In this document: in pieces, positions 1-9,100 of the stretch | Position numbering within the stretch: the first letter of the stretch is position 1 | Layout: every line of letters starts with the position of its first letter | Source of the DNA: Pedobacter sp. MC2016-15 | GTDB lineage: Bacteria; Bacteroidota; Bacteroidia; Sphingobacteriales; Sphingobacteriaceae | Assembly (NCBI RefSeq): GCF_026239695.1 | Contig: NZ_JAPIVS010000002.1 | Span: forward strand, 310,001 to 374,000 | Direction of reading: 5' to 3' | DNA length: 64,000 bases | Position numbers and translations under genes: made by a program | The notes under the pieces: model-generated | What the model was told of the DNA's origin: nothing | Seen by the model: the letters and a program-made list of their open reading frames with translations, nothing else | The model's database searches: none

Positions 1-626
1 ATTTTGTGTTTTTCTTTCAAAAATTGGATATCATAAGTAGTAGAGGAAATTCCTTGCAACCCAAAAGTGGCTATCAAATGGTTTTTATAAATGAATTGAA
101 ATGAAGGATCATTCCAACATTGAATATTTAAATACCAATCTGCCCATACTGGGAATTTTAAGTCGTATTGGTATTTCTTAAATACAGAAGCGGGATAAAA
201 TATTGCCTGGTGGCAAATATTCAATTTTGCCAGCCGGTATGAAGAATACTGATCTTTGTAAATTATATCATTTACATTGACCATCCCATAATAGATTGCA
301 TTTGGAATGGTCATTTCTGCAATCATCTGTTTAAAACCATCTTCAAGAAGATCATCTGCACCTAAAAAAAGTACCCAATCGCCCTTGACATAACCTATTC
401 CCTTGTTCATTGCGTCGTAGATACCGTTATCTGGTTCCGATACCCAGTGATCAACGAGGTCTCCATATTCATTGATGATGTCAATTGTCTGATCTTTACT
501 GCCTCCATCAATGATGATTAATTGGAGGTTAGAACAATTCTGTTGTTTAACTCTGTCTAAACAGCTCCGAAGATGCCTTGCAGCATTATAGGTTACAATG
601 ATCAACGAGATAGTGGGTTCTCTCAT
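1..626 (-). CDS. Family 2 glycosyltransferase, C-terminus cut by window edge
   Basis: The reading frame starts at the ATG whose first base is 626 and runs open off the left edge (about 208 codons seen). The N-terminus MREPTISLIIVTYN, the IIIDGGSKDQT motif and the FLGADD segment (DxD-like metal/nucleotide-sugar site) are those of a GT2 glycosyltransferase (GT-A fold, cytoplasmic). Its start overlaps the stop of the upstream transferase by 4 bases (ATGA), so the two are translationally coupled. A role in assembling a surface polysaccharide is inferred from the neighbours; the sugar cannot be told. Confidence 0.9.
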   Translation of the reverse strand, partial: MREPTISLIIVTYNAARHLRSCLDRVKQQNCSNLQLIIIDGGSKDQTIDIINEYGDLVDHWVSEPDNGIYDAMNKGIGYVKGDWVLFLGADDLLEDGFKQMIAEMTIPNAIYYGMVNVNDIIYKDQYSSYRLAKLNICHQAIFYPASVFKKYQYDLKFPVWADWYLNIQCWNDPSFQFIYKNHLIATFGLQGISSTTYDIQFLKEKHK

Positions 627-1423
627 AACAAATATTGGCTCAATCCTTTTGTACAATAAGTCAATTTATTCAAAGCAGTTTGTTTTAGGAGCTCATCATT
701 GATATTTAATCCTGTCCGGGTTTTTTCCGGATGATATATATGAAAAACTATTCCAGAAAATTTAATAACTCTTTTTTCAACACCAGAGTTGATCAATCTC
801 AGCCCAATTTCATTATCTTCCCTTCCCCATCCTGTAAATGCTTCGTTATAACCATTTACCTTAATCAGGTCTGACCGCCAGAATGCCATATTGCAACCCC
901 GTAAATAATAAACGTCGTCATTTTTATACGTTTCCAATCTTTTTGACAGAAACGGGATGCGCAAGCCATTCGCTACATTGGTAAGTCCTTTTGTGAAGAG
1001 GGAAATTTTTGTTTGATGTGTCTTTAATAATTTTTTAGAGAGTTCTTTCTTCATAATAACTCTACTTCCACTGACAAAACTGTTCTTTTTGCTGAAAATG
1101 ATGTGATCTTCGATATAATGTCTCTCCAAGATCAGATCTCCATCAATCTGGATGATATAATCTCCAGTGGCAGCGGCAATTGCTTTATTCCTTATTTTTG
1201 ATAATTGAAAACCCTCGTCTTCCTGCCATACATGCTTTAGAGGTACAGGAAAGCTCTTCGCATAATGCAAGATTAATTCTTCGGTTTCGTGAGTAGAACC
1301 ATCGTCTGCGATAACAACCTCTGAAGGCACCACTGTCTGGCGTAAAACACTTTCCAGACAAAGGTTGAGTGCGTCCGGCCAGTTGTAAGTGGAGATGATC
1401 AAAGAAACCTTAAGATTGTTCAT
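623..1423 (-). CDS. Family 2 glycosyltransferase with galactosyltransferase-like C-terminal motif
   Basis: This 266-residue GT2 protein opens with VSLIISTYNWPDALNLCLES, has ADDGS near residue 41 and QIDGD near 91 (metal-binding DxD site), and a C-terminal GWGREDNEIGLRL segment matching the Glyco_transf_7C region. It shares the layout and many motifs with the next gene upstream (1410-2195), with which it overlaps by 14 bases, so the pair probably arose by duplication. It likely transfers a sugar to a polysaccharide or lipid-linked intermediate on the inner membrane face. Donor and acceptor are not predictable from sequence. Confidence 0.9.
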   Translation of the reverse strand: MNNLKVSLIISTYNWPDALNLCLESVLRQTVVPSEVVIADDGSTHETEELILHYAKSFPVPLKHVWQEDEGFQLSKIRNKAIAAATGDYIIQIDGDLILERHYIEDHIIFSKKNSFVSGSRVIMKKELSKKLLKTHQTKISLFTKGLTNVANGLRIPFLSKRLETYKNDDVYYLRGCNMAFWRSDLIKVNGYNEAFTGWGREDNEIGLRLINSGVEKRVIKFSGIVFHIYHPEKTRTGLNINDELLKQTALNKLTYCTKGLSQYLL

Positions 1424-2195
1424 AACCGTTGTGACAGAATTTTAATTTATTATTCAAAGTATGTATAACTGTTTCTGCATGGCTGGATTCATTTGCAAGT
1501 GATGATTGGTCGTGAGACAAATGATACTGTACAGCCTTAAATTTTATTGCAATTTTTTGTTTTTGATTATTTACGAATCTGGCAGCCAGCTCCTCATCTT
1601 CGTGCCCCCAGCCCTCGAGATCATTACTATATCCATTCACTAATACAAAATCTGATTTCCAAAAGGCAAGATTACTTCCTCTCACACTTTGTGAGTTGTT
1701 GCTTTTCTTTTTAAATAAGAAAGATAAAATTGGAAAGCGAATCGCATTGAATCTGTTAATCAGTCCCTTTGAGAAAAAATTAAAATCTATATGAGAGTTT
1801 TTATATAGATAAGGTAGTAATTTTTGATCAATATGTGCACGGGTTCCTCTTATGAATACATCAGGTTCCGCTAAACTTTGATGATCCTGTATAAAATGTT
1901 TGTTAAGGATAACATCTCCGTCGATCTGTACAATATAAGTTCCTGAGGATTGTTTAATTGCCTTATTTAAGATGAGAGTCTTTCTAAAACCTAAATCCTC
2001 ATGCCAAATATGTAGCAGAGGAACTGGGAAGTGTTTTTTGATATCATCTATAACTTGCCTTGTAGGCAGAGCAGAGCCATCATCGGCGATAATAACCTCA
2101 GAGGGCAGCACAGTTTGCTCCCTGATACTGAGCAGGCATAATCTGAGCGCTTCCGGCCAGTTATACGTAGAAACGATGAGTGTTATATCAGGCAT
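1410..2195 (-). CDS. Family 2 glycosyltransferase, paralogue of its downstream neighbour
   Basis: A 261-residue GT2 enzyme beginning MPDITLIVSTYNWPEALRLC. It has ADDGS near residue 40, QIDGD near 90 and the C-terminal GWGHEDEELAARF motif. It is clearly related to the protein at 623-1423, including the WHEDLGFRKTLILNKAI segment that matches WQEDEGFQLSKIRNKAI there. It lies 16 bases after the ABC exporter gene on the same strand, so exporter and transferases probably form one operon. Substrates are unknown. Confidence 0.9.
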   Translation of the reverse strand: MPDITLIVSTYNWPEALRLCLLSIREQTVLPSEVIIADDGSALPTRQVIDDIKKHFPVPLLHIWHEDLGFRKTLILNKAIKQSSGTYIVQIDGDVILNKHFIQDHQSLAEPDVFIRGTRAHIDQKLLPYLYKNSHIDFNFFSKGLINRFNAIRFPILSFLFKKKSNNSQSVRGSNLAFWKSDFVLVNGYSNDLEGWGHEDEELAARFVNNQKQKIAIKFKAVQYHLSHDQSSLANESSHAETVIHTLNNKLKFCHNGYEQS

Positions 2196-2211
2196 ATGAT
2201 GCTGTTAGTAA

Positions 2212-4044
2212 TTATTCTGCAAAGGTCTGCATATCTATTAATCGTTTGTAGAGACCACTCTTATTCAGCAATTCTAGATGGCTGCCTTTTTCCAGGACCC
2301 TGCCATTTTCAATTACAATGATTATATCCGCATGCTGAATTGTACTTAGGCGGTGAGCAATAACAATTGATGTTCGGTTTTTCATCAAGTTGTTTAGTGC
2401 TTCCTGAACAAGCTTCTCAGATTCAGTATCAAGAGCAGATGTGGCTTCATCGAGCAGCATGATGGGAGGGTTTGCCAAAACAGCTCTGGCAATGCAAACC
2501 CTTTGGCGCTGTCCTCCTGAAAGGCGGTTACCTCTGTCCCCCACAAAAGTCTGGTATCCATTTTCAGCTTGTAGGATAAACTCATGTGCATTGGCAATCT
2601 TTGCGGCTGCTATTACTTCTTCTTCTGATGCATCTGGTCTCGCATAAGCGATATTATTAAAGATTGTGTCATTGAAGAGGAATGACTCTTGATTAACAGT
2701 TCCAAGCTGTTGTCTCAGACTCTCTACATTCACGTCTCTCAGATCAAGACCATCAATTTTCAGAGATCCTGATTTTGGGTCATTAAAACGAGGTATCAAA
2801 TCCATTATAGTACTTTTCCCACCACCAGATGGGCCAACCAACGCAATAGTCTTGCCTTTCTCCACTTCAAAACTTACATCTTTCAACACCTGCTTGTCTC
2901 CATAAAAGAAATTTACATTCTCAAATGATAGCTTTTTATTGAACTCAGTTAATACTACGGCATCTTTTTTATCGGTTAGTTCCGGTTTAGTATCAATCAG
3001 TTCAATAACCCTTTCTCCTGCAGCTATCCCTGTATGTATAGAGCTAAATGAATCGCTGATTGCTTTTACAGGCTGCATCACCTGGGAGAAAACAGCAATG
3101 TACATGATAAACTCAGAAGGTGTAAATTCGGTACTCTGGCCACTAATCACAAGCTGGCCTCCGTACAGTACAATCAGTACAACTACCAGAACACCCAAGG
3201 ATTGAGACACAGGCGAGGCCAGCTGTTGTCTCCTGACCATCTTCCTGTTGATATTGGAATAATATTCGTTTTCATGCTGGAATTTACTTTTGGCTCTTTC
3301 AGTTGCGTTGAAAGCTTTGACAATCTTAATCCCGCTTAATGACTCATCAAGGAAACCAATCATTTTTGCAAAAGATTCATGTGCCGCGGTTGCCTGGGCT
3401 TTGAGACGTTTTACAATTTTACTGATGATAAATCCTGATACTGGGATAACCAACAATGAAAAAAGAGTGAGTTTTACCGAGATGCTAAGAAGAACTATCA
3501 CATAAAATATCAGTTGCAGAGGTTCTTTAAATGCAACTTGAAGCGTATTGGTAACCGTAAATTGAACAACCTGGACATCTGAAGCTACTTTTGAAATAAT
3601 ATCTCCTTTTCTTTCGCTGTTGAAATATCCAAGATGCAAGTCCATTACATTATTATAAACTGTTTTTCTAAGATTCAGTAAAGTATGCACTCTCAAGTCC
3701 TCCATGAACCTTTGTGAAAGATAGCGGAATAAATTTGACAACAGTACTGAGGCCAGGATCACAGTACAAACTAACTCCAATGTCTCCGTTTTACCATGGG
3801 TATTGATGGAATAATCTATATAATTTCTGAACCTTGCAAGAAAATCAAAAGATGATGCTACCTTTTCTATGCTATTACTGTTGACCGGCTCTGATCTGTT
3901 TACAAACAGAGTATCTAGTAATGGGGCTAGCAGGGTGAAGTTAAAAGTATTGAAAAATACCGATAAAAGGGTAGCTATAATGTATGGAATCGCAAACTTT
4001 TCTATGGGTTTGGCGAATGATAATAGTCTGAAATAGGTCTTCAT
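2212..4044 (-). CDS. MsbA-type ABC transporter (fused membrane and ATPase domains)
   Basis: A 610-residue half-transporter of normal family length. An N-terminal type I exporter membrane domain (about residues 15-330, six hydrophobic segments) is followed by an ATPase domain with Walker A GPSGGGKST near residue 405, signature LSGGQRQR near 508 and Walker B LLDEATSALD near 532. It probably works as a homodimer in the inner membrane, flipping lipid A or a lipid-linked glycan. It heads the operon with the glycosyltransferases, which suggests a glycolipid substrate. MsbA itself and other lipid exporters look alike, so the substrate is an inference. Confidence 0.9.
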   Translation of the reverse strand: MKTYFRLLSFAKPIEKFAIPYIIATLLSVFFNTFNFTLLAPLLDTLFVNRSEPVNSNSIEKVASSFDFLARFRNYIDYSINTHGKTETLELVCTVILASVLLSNLFRYLSQRFMEDLRVHTLLNLRKTVYNNVMDLHLGYFNSERKGDIISKVASDVQVVQFTVTNTLQVAFKEPLQLIFYVIVLLSISVKLTLFSLLVIPVSGFIISKIVKRLKAQATAAHESFAKMIGFLDESLSGIKIVKAFNATERAKSKFQHENEYYSNINRKMVRRQQLASPVSQSLGVLVVVLIVLYGGQLVISGQSTEFTPSEFIMYIAVFSQVMQPVKAISDSFSSIHTGIAAGERVIELIDTKPELTDKKDAVVLTEFNKKLSFENVNFFYGDKQVLKDVSFEVEKGKTIALVGPSGGGKSTIMDLIPRFNDPKSGSLKIDGLDLRDVNVESLRQQLGTVNQESFLFNDTIFNNIAYARPDASEEEVIAAAKIANAHEFILQAENGYQTFVGDRGNRLSGGQRQRVCIARAVLANPPIMLLDEATSALDTESEKLVQEALNNLMKNRTSIVIAHRLSTIQHADIIIVIENGRVLEKGSHLELLNKSGLYKRLIDMQTFAE

Positions 4045-4203
4045 TTAAACTTGAAAATTTAGCGAAGGTACGAAATTAGTATTTGTAATATCCAATGTTG
4101 CATTTGAGCAGGTTTCAATCCAATTCTGAAGCTTCAATATATACAGATTATTTATTTTGCAGGTGCAGATATATTCTGGTTCTTTGCAGGAAGGGAGGTT
4201 ACC

Positions 4204-5103
4204 ATGAGAACAACGTCACAACTTTTATCTGGAATAAAAAATGGAGATTATTTGTCTTTGGCCAGAGGACTGACTTTAGTTGAAAATGAACTGCCGGGAA
4301 GTGGATCACTGTTAAAGAATCTGGATGTCAATCATGATATTCCCGTAGTTGGAATTACCGGTCCACCCGGTGCTGGAAAAAGTACGCTGGTGAATGCCAT
4401 GATAGGAATATGGAGTGCTGAAGGTAAGAAGATTGCCGTGCTGGCAGTAGATCCCACCTCTCCGTTTAATCTGGGCTCACTTCTTGGTGACAGGATACGA
4501 ATGTCTACGCATTTTAATAATCCTGATGTTTATATCCGATCTGTTGCTACCCGCGGTTCGGTGGGTGGGCTTGCAGGAAAAATTATTGAGATGACTGATA
4601 TATTAAGATCTTCCAATTTTGATGTTATCCTGATAGAAACTGTGGGCGTGGGACAGTCAGAGATTGAAATTGCCGGTTTGGCAGATTTTACTATGATCGT
4701 TTTGGTACCCGAAGCCGGTGATGAAATTCAGCATATCAAGTCCGGATTGATGGAAATAGGCAATGCTTTTATTGTGAACAAGGCGGACAGGGATGGAGCG
4801 GAGTCTTTTGCCAACCGGTTGAGCAAATCACTGCACCATCGCGCAGATCCTGTTCCAGTTTTTAAAACTATAGCAGATAAGAATTCAGGTATTGAAGAAA
4901 TATTGCAGTGGTTAAGCACAGCAAACATCAGGGATAATGTAAGAAGATTATTTCTGTATGCAGAAAAAGCCTATAAGCTAATACAGCATAAGCGCATGCA
5001 AGATGTATCAAAAACTGACCTACAGGATCATCTTTCGTCCTCCTATCTCAACTCAGATTTTAATCTTTACCGCTTTATAGAACAGTACGATCATAAGTGC
5101 TGA
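4204..5103 (+). CDS. meaB: MeaB/ArgK-type GTPase, methylmalonyl-CoA mutase chaperone
   Basis: This 299-residue G3E-family GTPase has a P-loop GPPGAGKST near residue 55, the AVDPTSPFNLGSLLGDRIRM segment typical of MeaB, ETVGVGQSE (switch region) and NKAD (guanine specificity) near 197. MeaB protects and reloads the B12 cofactor of methylmalonyl-CoA mutase. The mutase genes are not in this window, so the gene stands alone. The ATG at 4204 is preceded by a purine-rich GGAAGGGAGG stretch, unusual for this genome, which supports this start. It converges on the glycosyltransferase at 5106 with a 2-base gap. Confidence 0.9.
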   Translation: MRTTSQLLSGIKNGDYLSLARGLTLVENELPGSGSLLKNLDVNHDIPVVGITGPPGAGKSTLVNAMIGIWSAEGKKIAVLAVDPTSPFNLGSLLGDRIRMSTHFNNPDVYIRSVATRGSVGGLAGKIIEMTDILRSSNFDVILIETVGVGQSEIEIAGLADFTMIVLVPEAGDEIQHIKSGLMEIGNAFIVNKADRDGAESFANRLSKSLHHRADPVPVFKTIADKNSGIEEILQWLSTANIRDNVRRLFLYAEKAYKLIQHKRMQDVSKTDLQDHLSSSYLNSDFNLYRFIEQYDHKC

Positions 5104-5105
5104 GC

Positions 5106-5759
5106 TTACTTGAGTACTGTTGAGCTCAGCTGTTTCTTCTTCCAATGATCTTCCCTGCTACTGTAAAGAAAGAATTTAGCCCACTTGTATTTATCTTTTA
5201 AATGTGGTGCATATTCTATACCTAATGTCCTGTGTGGTATATCAGGGTCATTTGCCAGACACTCCCTGATTGCCATCGAATAAACGGTAGGTCCTGTCAT
5301 CTTATGCACATCATGAGGGTATCTGTTTTGGGCAATATTATCCAGTATCATTTCCATTGTTCTTTTCAAAAATGGGTGACCAGCTTGATAGATCATAGCC
5401 CATTGTACAAAAAAAGCCGGATTTTTTTCTGGTGAAAGGAGTGCCTGGTCGTCAGGTTTGATAAAATCATCAAGACGGCTCTTTACACTGCAGTCAATAT
5501 CAAGATATACTCCTCCCTTTTTATAAAGTACAGCATATCTGAAAAAATCTGCTTTGGCGGCGCCGATGTTGAGCCTGCTATAGAGCTCAAAAACTTCAGG
5601 GTCAAATTCATCTTTAAGAAATCTGGCTATGCGGGCATCATCATAGAACTCGTATGTATAGGCAGGATTTTTTTTCCTGAGCCTGGAGATATGCAAGCGG
5701 GGAATTAAAGGCAGTTTCGAAGACTTAAAGGTTTGATGTATGATTTTTGGTATTGACAT
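5106..5759 (-). CDS. GT32-like glycosyltransferase (DXD sugar-binding region)
   Basis: A 217-residue protein starting MSIPKIIHQTFKSSKLP, the typical opening of the Gly_transf_sug/capsular polysaccharide synthesis family. The segment KADFFRYAVLYKKGGVYLDI contains the DxD metal site (YLDIDCS). A later conserved GP dipeptide and the HRTLGIEYAPHL region also fit GT32 proteins. It probably adds a hexose to a surface glycan. It sits just before the 3' side of pepP with one base between start and stop codons, so it is likely co-transcribed with pepP. Confidence 0.85.
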   Translation of the reverse strand: MSIPKIIHQTFKSSKLPLIPRLHISRLRKKNPAYTYEFYDDARIARFLKDEFDPEVFELYSRLNIGAAKADFFRYAVLYKKGGVYLDIDCSVKSRLDDFIKPDDQALLSPEKNPAFFVQWAMIYQAGHPFLKRTMEMILDNIAQNRYPHDVHKMTGPTVYSMAIRECLANDPDIPHRTLGIEYAPHLKDKYKWAKFFLYSSREDHWKKKQLSSTVLK

Positions 5760-5760
5760 G

Positions 5761-7065
5761 TTATAATAATGTTGGAGTACTATTCATGATCTCTTCAATT
5801 TCATCCGCTTCAACAGGAATATGTTTCATCAGATCAATGTTGCCATCATGGGTTAGCAAAATATTGTTTTCAAGGCGAATACCAAAACCTTCTTCAGGAA
5901 TGTAGATGCCCGGCTCGCATGTAAGTACGTTTCCTGAAGAAAAAGGCAGATAGCGATTTGCAAGGTCATGTACATCAAGGCCTAAATGGTGACTGATGCC
6001 ATGCATAAAATATTTTTTATATAAAGGGTAAGCTGGATTTTGTTTCTTAACGTCGTTTGCAGCCAGCAAGTTTAAGCCAATCAATTGTTCTGTCATCAGT
6101 TCGCCAACATTCTGATTATACTCCTTGCTTGAAATGCCAGGCACCATTAATTTTATTGCTTCCTTCATCACATGCAAAACGGCATTATAAACTTCCCTCT
6201 GCCTTGTTGTATACCTGCGGTTTACAGGAACAGTGCGGGTCATGTCTGCATTGTAATTTGCATATTCAGCGCCAAAATCCATTAGGATCAGGTCTCCATT
6301 TTTACAGGACTGGTTGTTGTCATTATAGTGGAGAATATTTGCATTTATCCCTGAGGCTATAATCGGAGGATAAGCATGGCCGGTAGCCCGGCGTCTTATA
6401 AATTCATGAATAATCTCCGCTTCGATCTCATATTCTGATACACCAGGTTGTATATACTGAAGCGCACGTAAAAAAGCATTCCCCGTGATATCACAGGCTT
6501 TTTTTATAAGTTGCACCTCATGATGTGACTTTGTGTCACGTAGCTGACGCATCAATGGTGCAGCTCTTTCATAATGATGAAGCGGATATTTAGCCTTCAT
6601 CTGCTCAATAAAACGGATATCTGATGAAGTGAATGAAGATCCTGTTGTAACATTTTCATTTACATTCAAATATATGTTGTCCGCAAAAGCGATGATACTT
6701 TGCAAAATGTTGTCAAAATCATCTATCCAGTAAACAGATTGGATGCCGGATGCTTTCTGTGCGGCCGTTTTTGAGTATTTATGGCCTTCCCACACTTGAA
6801 TGTCCTCATTGGTCTGTCTTAAAAAAAGGACTTCGCTGTATAATGGGTTAGGACAATTAGGGTAAATAAGCAGAATGGTCTTCTCCTGATCAATGCCAGA
6901 AAGGTAAAAGAGATCTGCATTTTGTTTAAAAGGATAGTCCTGATCACCACTTCTGGTGAATTCATCATTAGATCGAAATATAGCTAAGGAGTTGTTTTTT
7001 AGCAGTTTCCGTAATTTTATTCTATTTTCAATAAATAACGTACTTTCTATATCTTCGTATTTCAT
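5761..7065 (-). CDS. pepP: Xaa-Pro aminopeptidase (aminopeptidase P, M24B)
   Basis: Cleaves the N-terminal residue from X-Pro peptides using two metals. An N-terminal AMP_N domain (with RSGDQDYPFKQNADLFYLSG) is followed by a pita-bread M24 domain. Metal ligands are visible in LILMDFGAEY and NADMTR (two Asp), HGISHHLGLD (His near residue 357), CEPG and RLENN (two Glu). A longer reading frame exists up to 7188, but its first 41 residues are hydrophobic and unlike the family. The ATG at 7065 (MKYEDIEST) gives the usual N-terminus and 434 residues. A TATATTTG box lies 30 bases upstream of this ATG. Confidence 0.92.
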   Translation of the reverse strand: MKYEDIESTLFIENRIKLRKLLKNNSLAIFRSNDEFTRSGDQDYPFKQNADLFYLSGIDQEKTILLIYPNCPNPLYSEVLFLRQTNEDIQVWEGHKYSKTAAQKASGIQSVYWIDDFDNILQSIIAFADNIYLNVNENVTTGSSFTSSDIRFIEQMKAKYPLHHYERAAPLMRQLRDTKSHHEVQLIKKACDITGNAFLRALQYIQPGVSEYEIEAEIIHEFIRRRATGHAYPPIIASGINANILHYNDNNQSCKNGDLILMDFGAEYANYNADMTRTVPVNRRYTTRQREVYNAVLHVMKEAIKLMVPGISSKEYNQNVGELMTEQLIGLNLLAANDVKKQNPAYPLYKKYFMHGISHHLGLDVHDLANRYLPFSSGNVLTCEPGIYIPEEGFGIRLENNILLTHDGNIDLMKHIPVEADEIEEIMNSTPTLL

Positions 7066-7095
7066 GATGGTACTGACTATATTGGCAAATAAAGT

Positions 7096-7103
7096 CAAAT
7101 ATA
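7096..7103 (-). promoter_or_regulatory. -7 promoter box of pepP
   Basis: TATATTTG on the minus strand matches the Bacteroidota -7 consensus TAnnTTTG. It lies inside the longer reading frame upstream of pepP, which supports the downstream ATG at 7065. The -33 element is only a weak TTTA about 19 bases further upstream. Confidence 0.6.
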
Positions 7104-7150
7104 TCCAAATCCTCAAATATGTTAAATTTGGAACGGTGTTTGTATACCTG

Positions 7151-7180
7151 TTGTGAGAAATAAAAATTTGTTTAATTTTG
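7151..7180 (+). promoter_or_regulatory. Promoter of the major OmpA-like porin
   Basis: A GTTG at 7150-7153 serves as -33 element and TAATTTTG at 7173-7180 as -7 box, with a 19-base spacer, close to the Bacteroidota consensus. A second box, TAAATTTG, lies at 7204-7211. The leader from the first box to the ATG at 7235 is about 50 bases and AT-rich, which suits a highly expressed gene. Confidence 0.65.
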
Positions 7181-7234
7181 CTACACAAAAAAATTATACA
7201 GTTTAAATTTGTTTAACCTTAAAAAAGAAAAATT

Positions 7235-8587
7235 ATGAATTATTCTACTTTGAAGAAGGGGCTAGCATTATCCTTTGTAACGGCTGTTGGAGTGTCTACT
7301 CTAGCATCTGCACAGGATTCTACTGCAACTTCATCTTCAGCCAAAGTATTTGGTGGAAGAGGCCAGTACAGAACTTGGTCAGTTGGTGTTAATGGTGGTG
7401 TTTTATCTCCGTTCGTTGCGATCGGTGGATCAAATGACTTCACTAATGCTGATGTGAACTTAGGTTATGGTATCTCATTAAAGAAACAATTAGGTCACGC
7501 TTTCGGTATTGAAGGAAACATTTTCCGTGGAAAAGTTTCTGGAACTAACAAAGATGCTGCTAGTGGTGTTCAGTACACAGAACAAGGCTTAGGTGGTGTT
7601 AGAGAGTCTGAGACTTCAATCGGTTACGCTGCTGACATTAGAGGTGTTGTTAACGTTGCTACTGTTGACTTCTTACGTCGTGAGAACTCAGTTAACTTCT
7701 TCGTTACTGCTGGTTACGGTTTAGTTGCTTATGCACCTAAAGTAACTTATGGTAACGGCGCTGTAGTTGATTGGAAAGACAACGCTGGAGATAGCAGAGA
7801 CAAAAAATACGTTAAAGAAGCTTACATCCCAGTTGGTGCTGGTGTGAAATTTAAAGTTTCTGACCGTGTTGCCTTTAACTTAGGTTATACAATGCACTTC
7901 ATTGATAGCGATAACTTCGACGGAGTTTATGCTAAAGGAACATCTAAAGATAAATTCTCATACGGTTACGCTGGATTAGAATTCTCATTAGGTTCTAAAT
8001 CTAAACCAGATTTAAACTGGGTTAACCCATTAGCTTTGATGTATGATGAATTGAAAGATCCTTCATTGCGTCAAGAAGTTGAAGCATTAAAAACTCGTGT
8101 TACTAATGTTGAGAAATCTGTTGAAGATTTGAAAAAAGATAGCGATGGAGACGGTGTTTCTGATCAATTCGACAAATGCCCAGGAACTCCTGCTGGTACT
8201 GCAGTTGATGGTTCAGGATGTCCACTTCCAGCTCCAGTTGCTCCGGTAAACTCTAACGTAACTGGTTTCGAAACTATCCAATTTGAATTCAACTCTTCAG
8301 TTTTAAAAACTGAATCATACCCTACTTTAGATAAATTATCTTCAGTGTTACGTGAAAACGGTGGTAAAGCCTCAGTAAAAGGTTACGCTTCTAGCGAAGG
8401 TACTGCTGCATATAACTTGAAATTATCTAAAGATAGAGCAAACTCTGTAAAAACTTACTTAGTTAACTCTGGAGTTAACGCTAGTCAAGTTACTACTAAA
8501 GGTTTAGGTGAAGCTAATCCAATCGCTTCTAACGATACTGAAGAAGGTCGTATCCAAAACCGTCGTGTTGAAACTTCAAGAAACTAA
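7235..8587 (+). CDS. OmpA-family outer membrane protein with TSP type 3 linker
   Basis: This 450-residue protein has a signal peptide (about 1-26, ending ASAQ), an N-terminal beta-barrel domain, a short helical stretch (about 285-300), a thrombospondin type 3 calcium-binding motif DSDGDGVSDQFDKCPGTPAG near 303, and a C-terminal OmpA domain with RANSVKTYLVNSGV and NRRVE that binds peptidoglycan. It anchors the outer membrane to the wall and is probably a major porin-like protein. Codon use is strongly biased (TTA for Leu, GGT, GCT, AAC, TTC), unlike its neighbours, as expected for a very highly expressed gene. It ends at a strong terminator. Confidence 0.92.
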   Translation: MNYSTLKKGLALSFVTAVGVSTLASAQDSTATSSSAKVFGGRGQYRTWSVGVNGGVLSPFVAIGGSNDFTNADVNLGYGISLKKQLGHAFGIEGNIFRGKVSGTNKDAASGVQYTEQGLGGVRESETSIGYAADIRGVVNVATVDFLRRENSVNFFVTAGYGLVAYAPKVTYGNGAVVDWKDNAGDSRDKKYVKEAYIPVGAGVKFKVSDRVAFNLGYTMHFIDSDNFDGVYAKGTSKDKFSYGYAGLEFSLGSKSKPDLNWVNPLALMYDELKDPSLRQEVEALKTRVTNVEKSVEDLKKDSDGDGVSDQFDKCPGTPAGTAVDGSGCPLPAPVAPVNSNVTGFETIQFEFNSSVLKTESYPTLDKLSSVLRENGGKASVKGYASSEGTAAYNLKLSKDRANSVKTYLVNSGVNASQVTTKGLGEANPIASNDTEEGRIQNRRVETSRN

Positions 8588-8610
8588 TATTTCTTAAACA
8601 ACATACAGAG

Positions 8611-8642
8611 AAAGGGCTCCGATTTATCGGAGCCCTTTTTTT
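8611..8642 (+). terminator. Rho-independent terminator after the OmpA-like gene
   Basis: A perfect 13-bp stem (8611-8623 with 8626-8638) is followed by a T-run to 8642. Confidence 0.9.
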
Positions 8643-8702
8643 ATACCCTCAATTCTCTTTACCTAATGCCTCATAGGGCAAACAGTAATCACAATAATTA
8701 TC

Positions 8703-8710
8703 TACATTTG
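8703..8710 (+). promoter_or_regulatory. -7 box immediately before ridA
   Basis: TACATTTG ends 4 bases before the ATG at 8715. If used as a -7 box, transcription would start at or within a base or two of the start codon, giving a leaderless mRNA. No clear -33 TTTG is present. Confidence 0.45.
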
Positions 8711-8714
8711 TTTT

Positions 8715-9095
8715 ATGAAGAGAATTATCAATACGACAGATGCGCCGGCACCGATCGGACCATATAGCCAGGCAGTTCTTGCAAATGGATTTTTATATGT
8801 TTCCGGACAAATACCAATCAACCCTGCTACGGGAGAATTGACCATAGATTCTATTAAATCAGAAACAGAGCAGGTCATGCGTAACCTGAATGCTGTATTA
8901 CTGGAAGCTGGGTTTGAGTTTTCGAACATTCTGAAAACAACTATCTTTTTATCTGACATGGCTTTATTTGCAGAAGTAAATGAGGTGTATGGTTCATACT
9001 TTGAATCCGAGTTTCCGGCACGTGAAACTGTTGCGGTAAAGGGATTACCCAAAGGAGTAAATGTTGAAATATCTGTGATAGCCTACAAGGGATAA
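8715..9095 (+). CDS. ridA: RidA family reactive enamine/imine deaminase
   Basis: A 126-residue protein of the RidA/YER057c/UK114 family. These trimeric proteins hydrolyse 2-aminoacrylate and related imines released by PLP enzymes. Family hallmarks are APAPIGPYSQAVLANGFLYV at the N-terminus, SGQIPINP near 34 and the C-terminal ARETVAVKGLPKGVNVEISV containing the conserved Arg that binds the substrate carboxylate. It lies 5 bases upstream of recG and is probably co-transcribed with it. Confidence 0.93.
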   Translation: MKRIINTTDAPAPIGPYSQAVLANGFLYVSGQIPINPATGELTIDSIKSETEQVMRNLNAVLLEAGFEFSNILKTTIFLSDMALFAEVNEVYGSYFESEFPARETVAVKGLPKGVNVEISVIAYKG

Positions 9096-9100
9096 GTATT

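Noticed and set aside
7066..7188. N-terminal extension of pepP by 41 residues
   Set aside because: A -7 box lies inside it and the family starts at the ATG at 7065.
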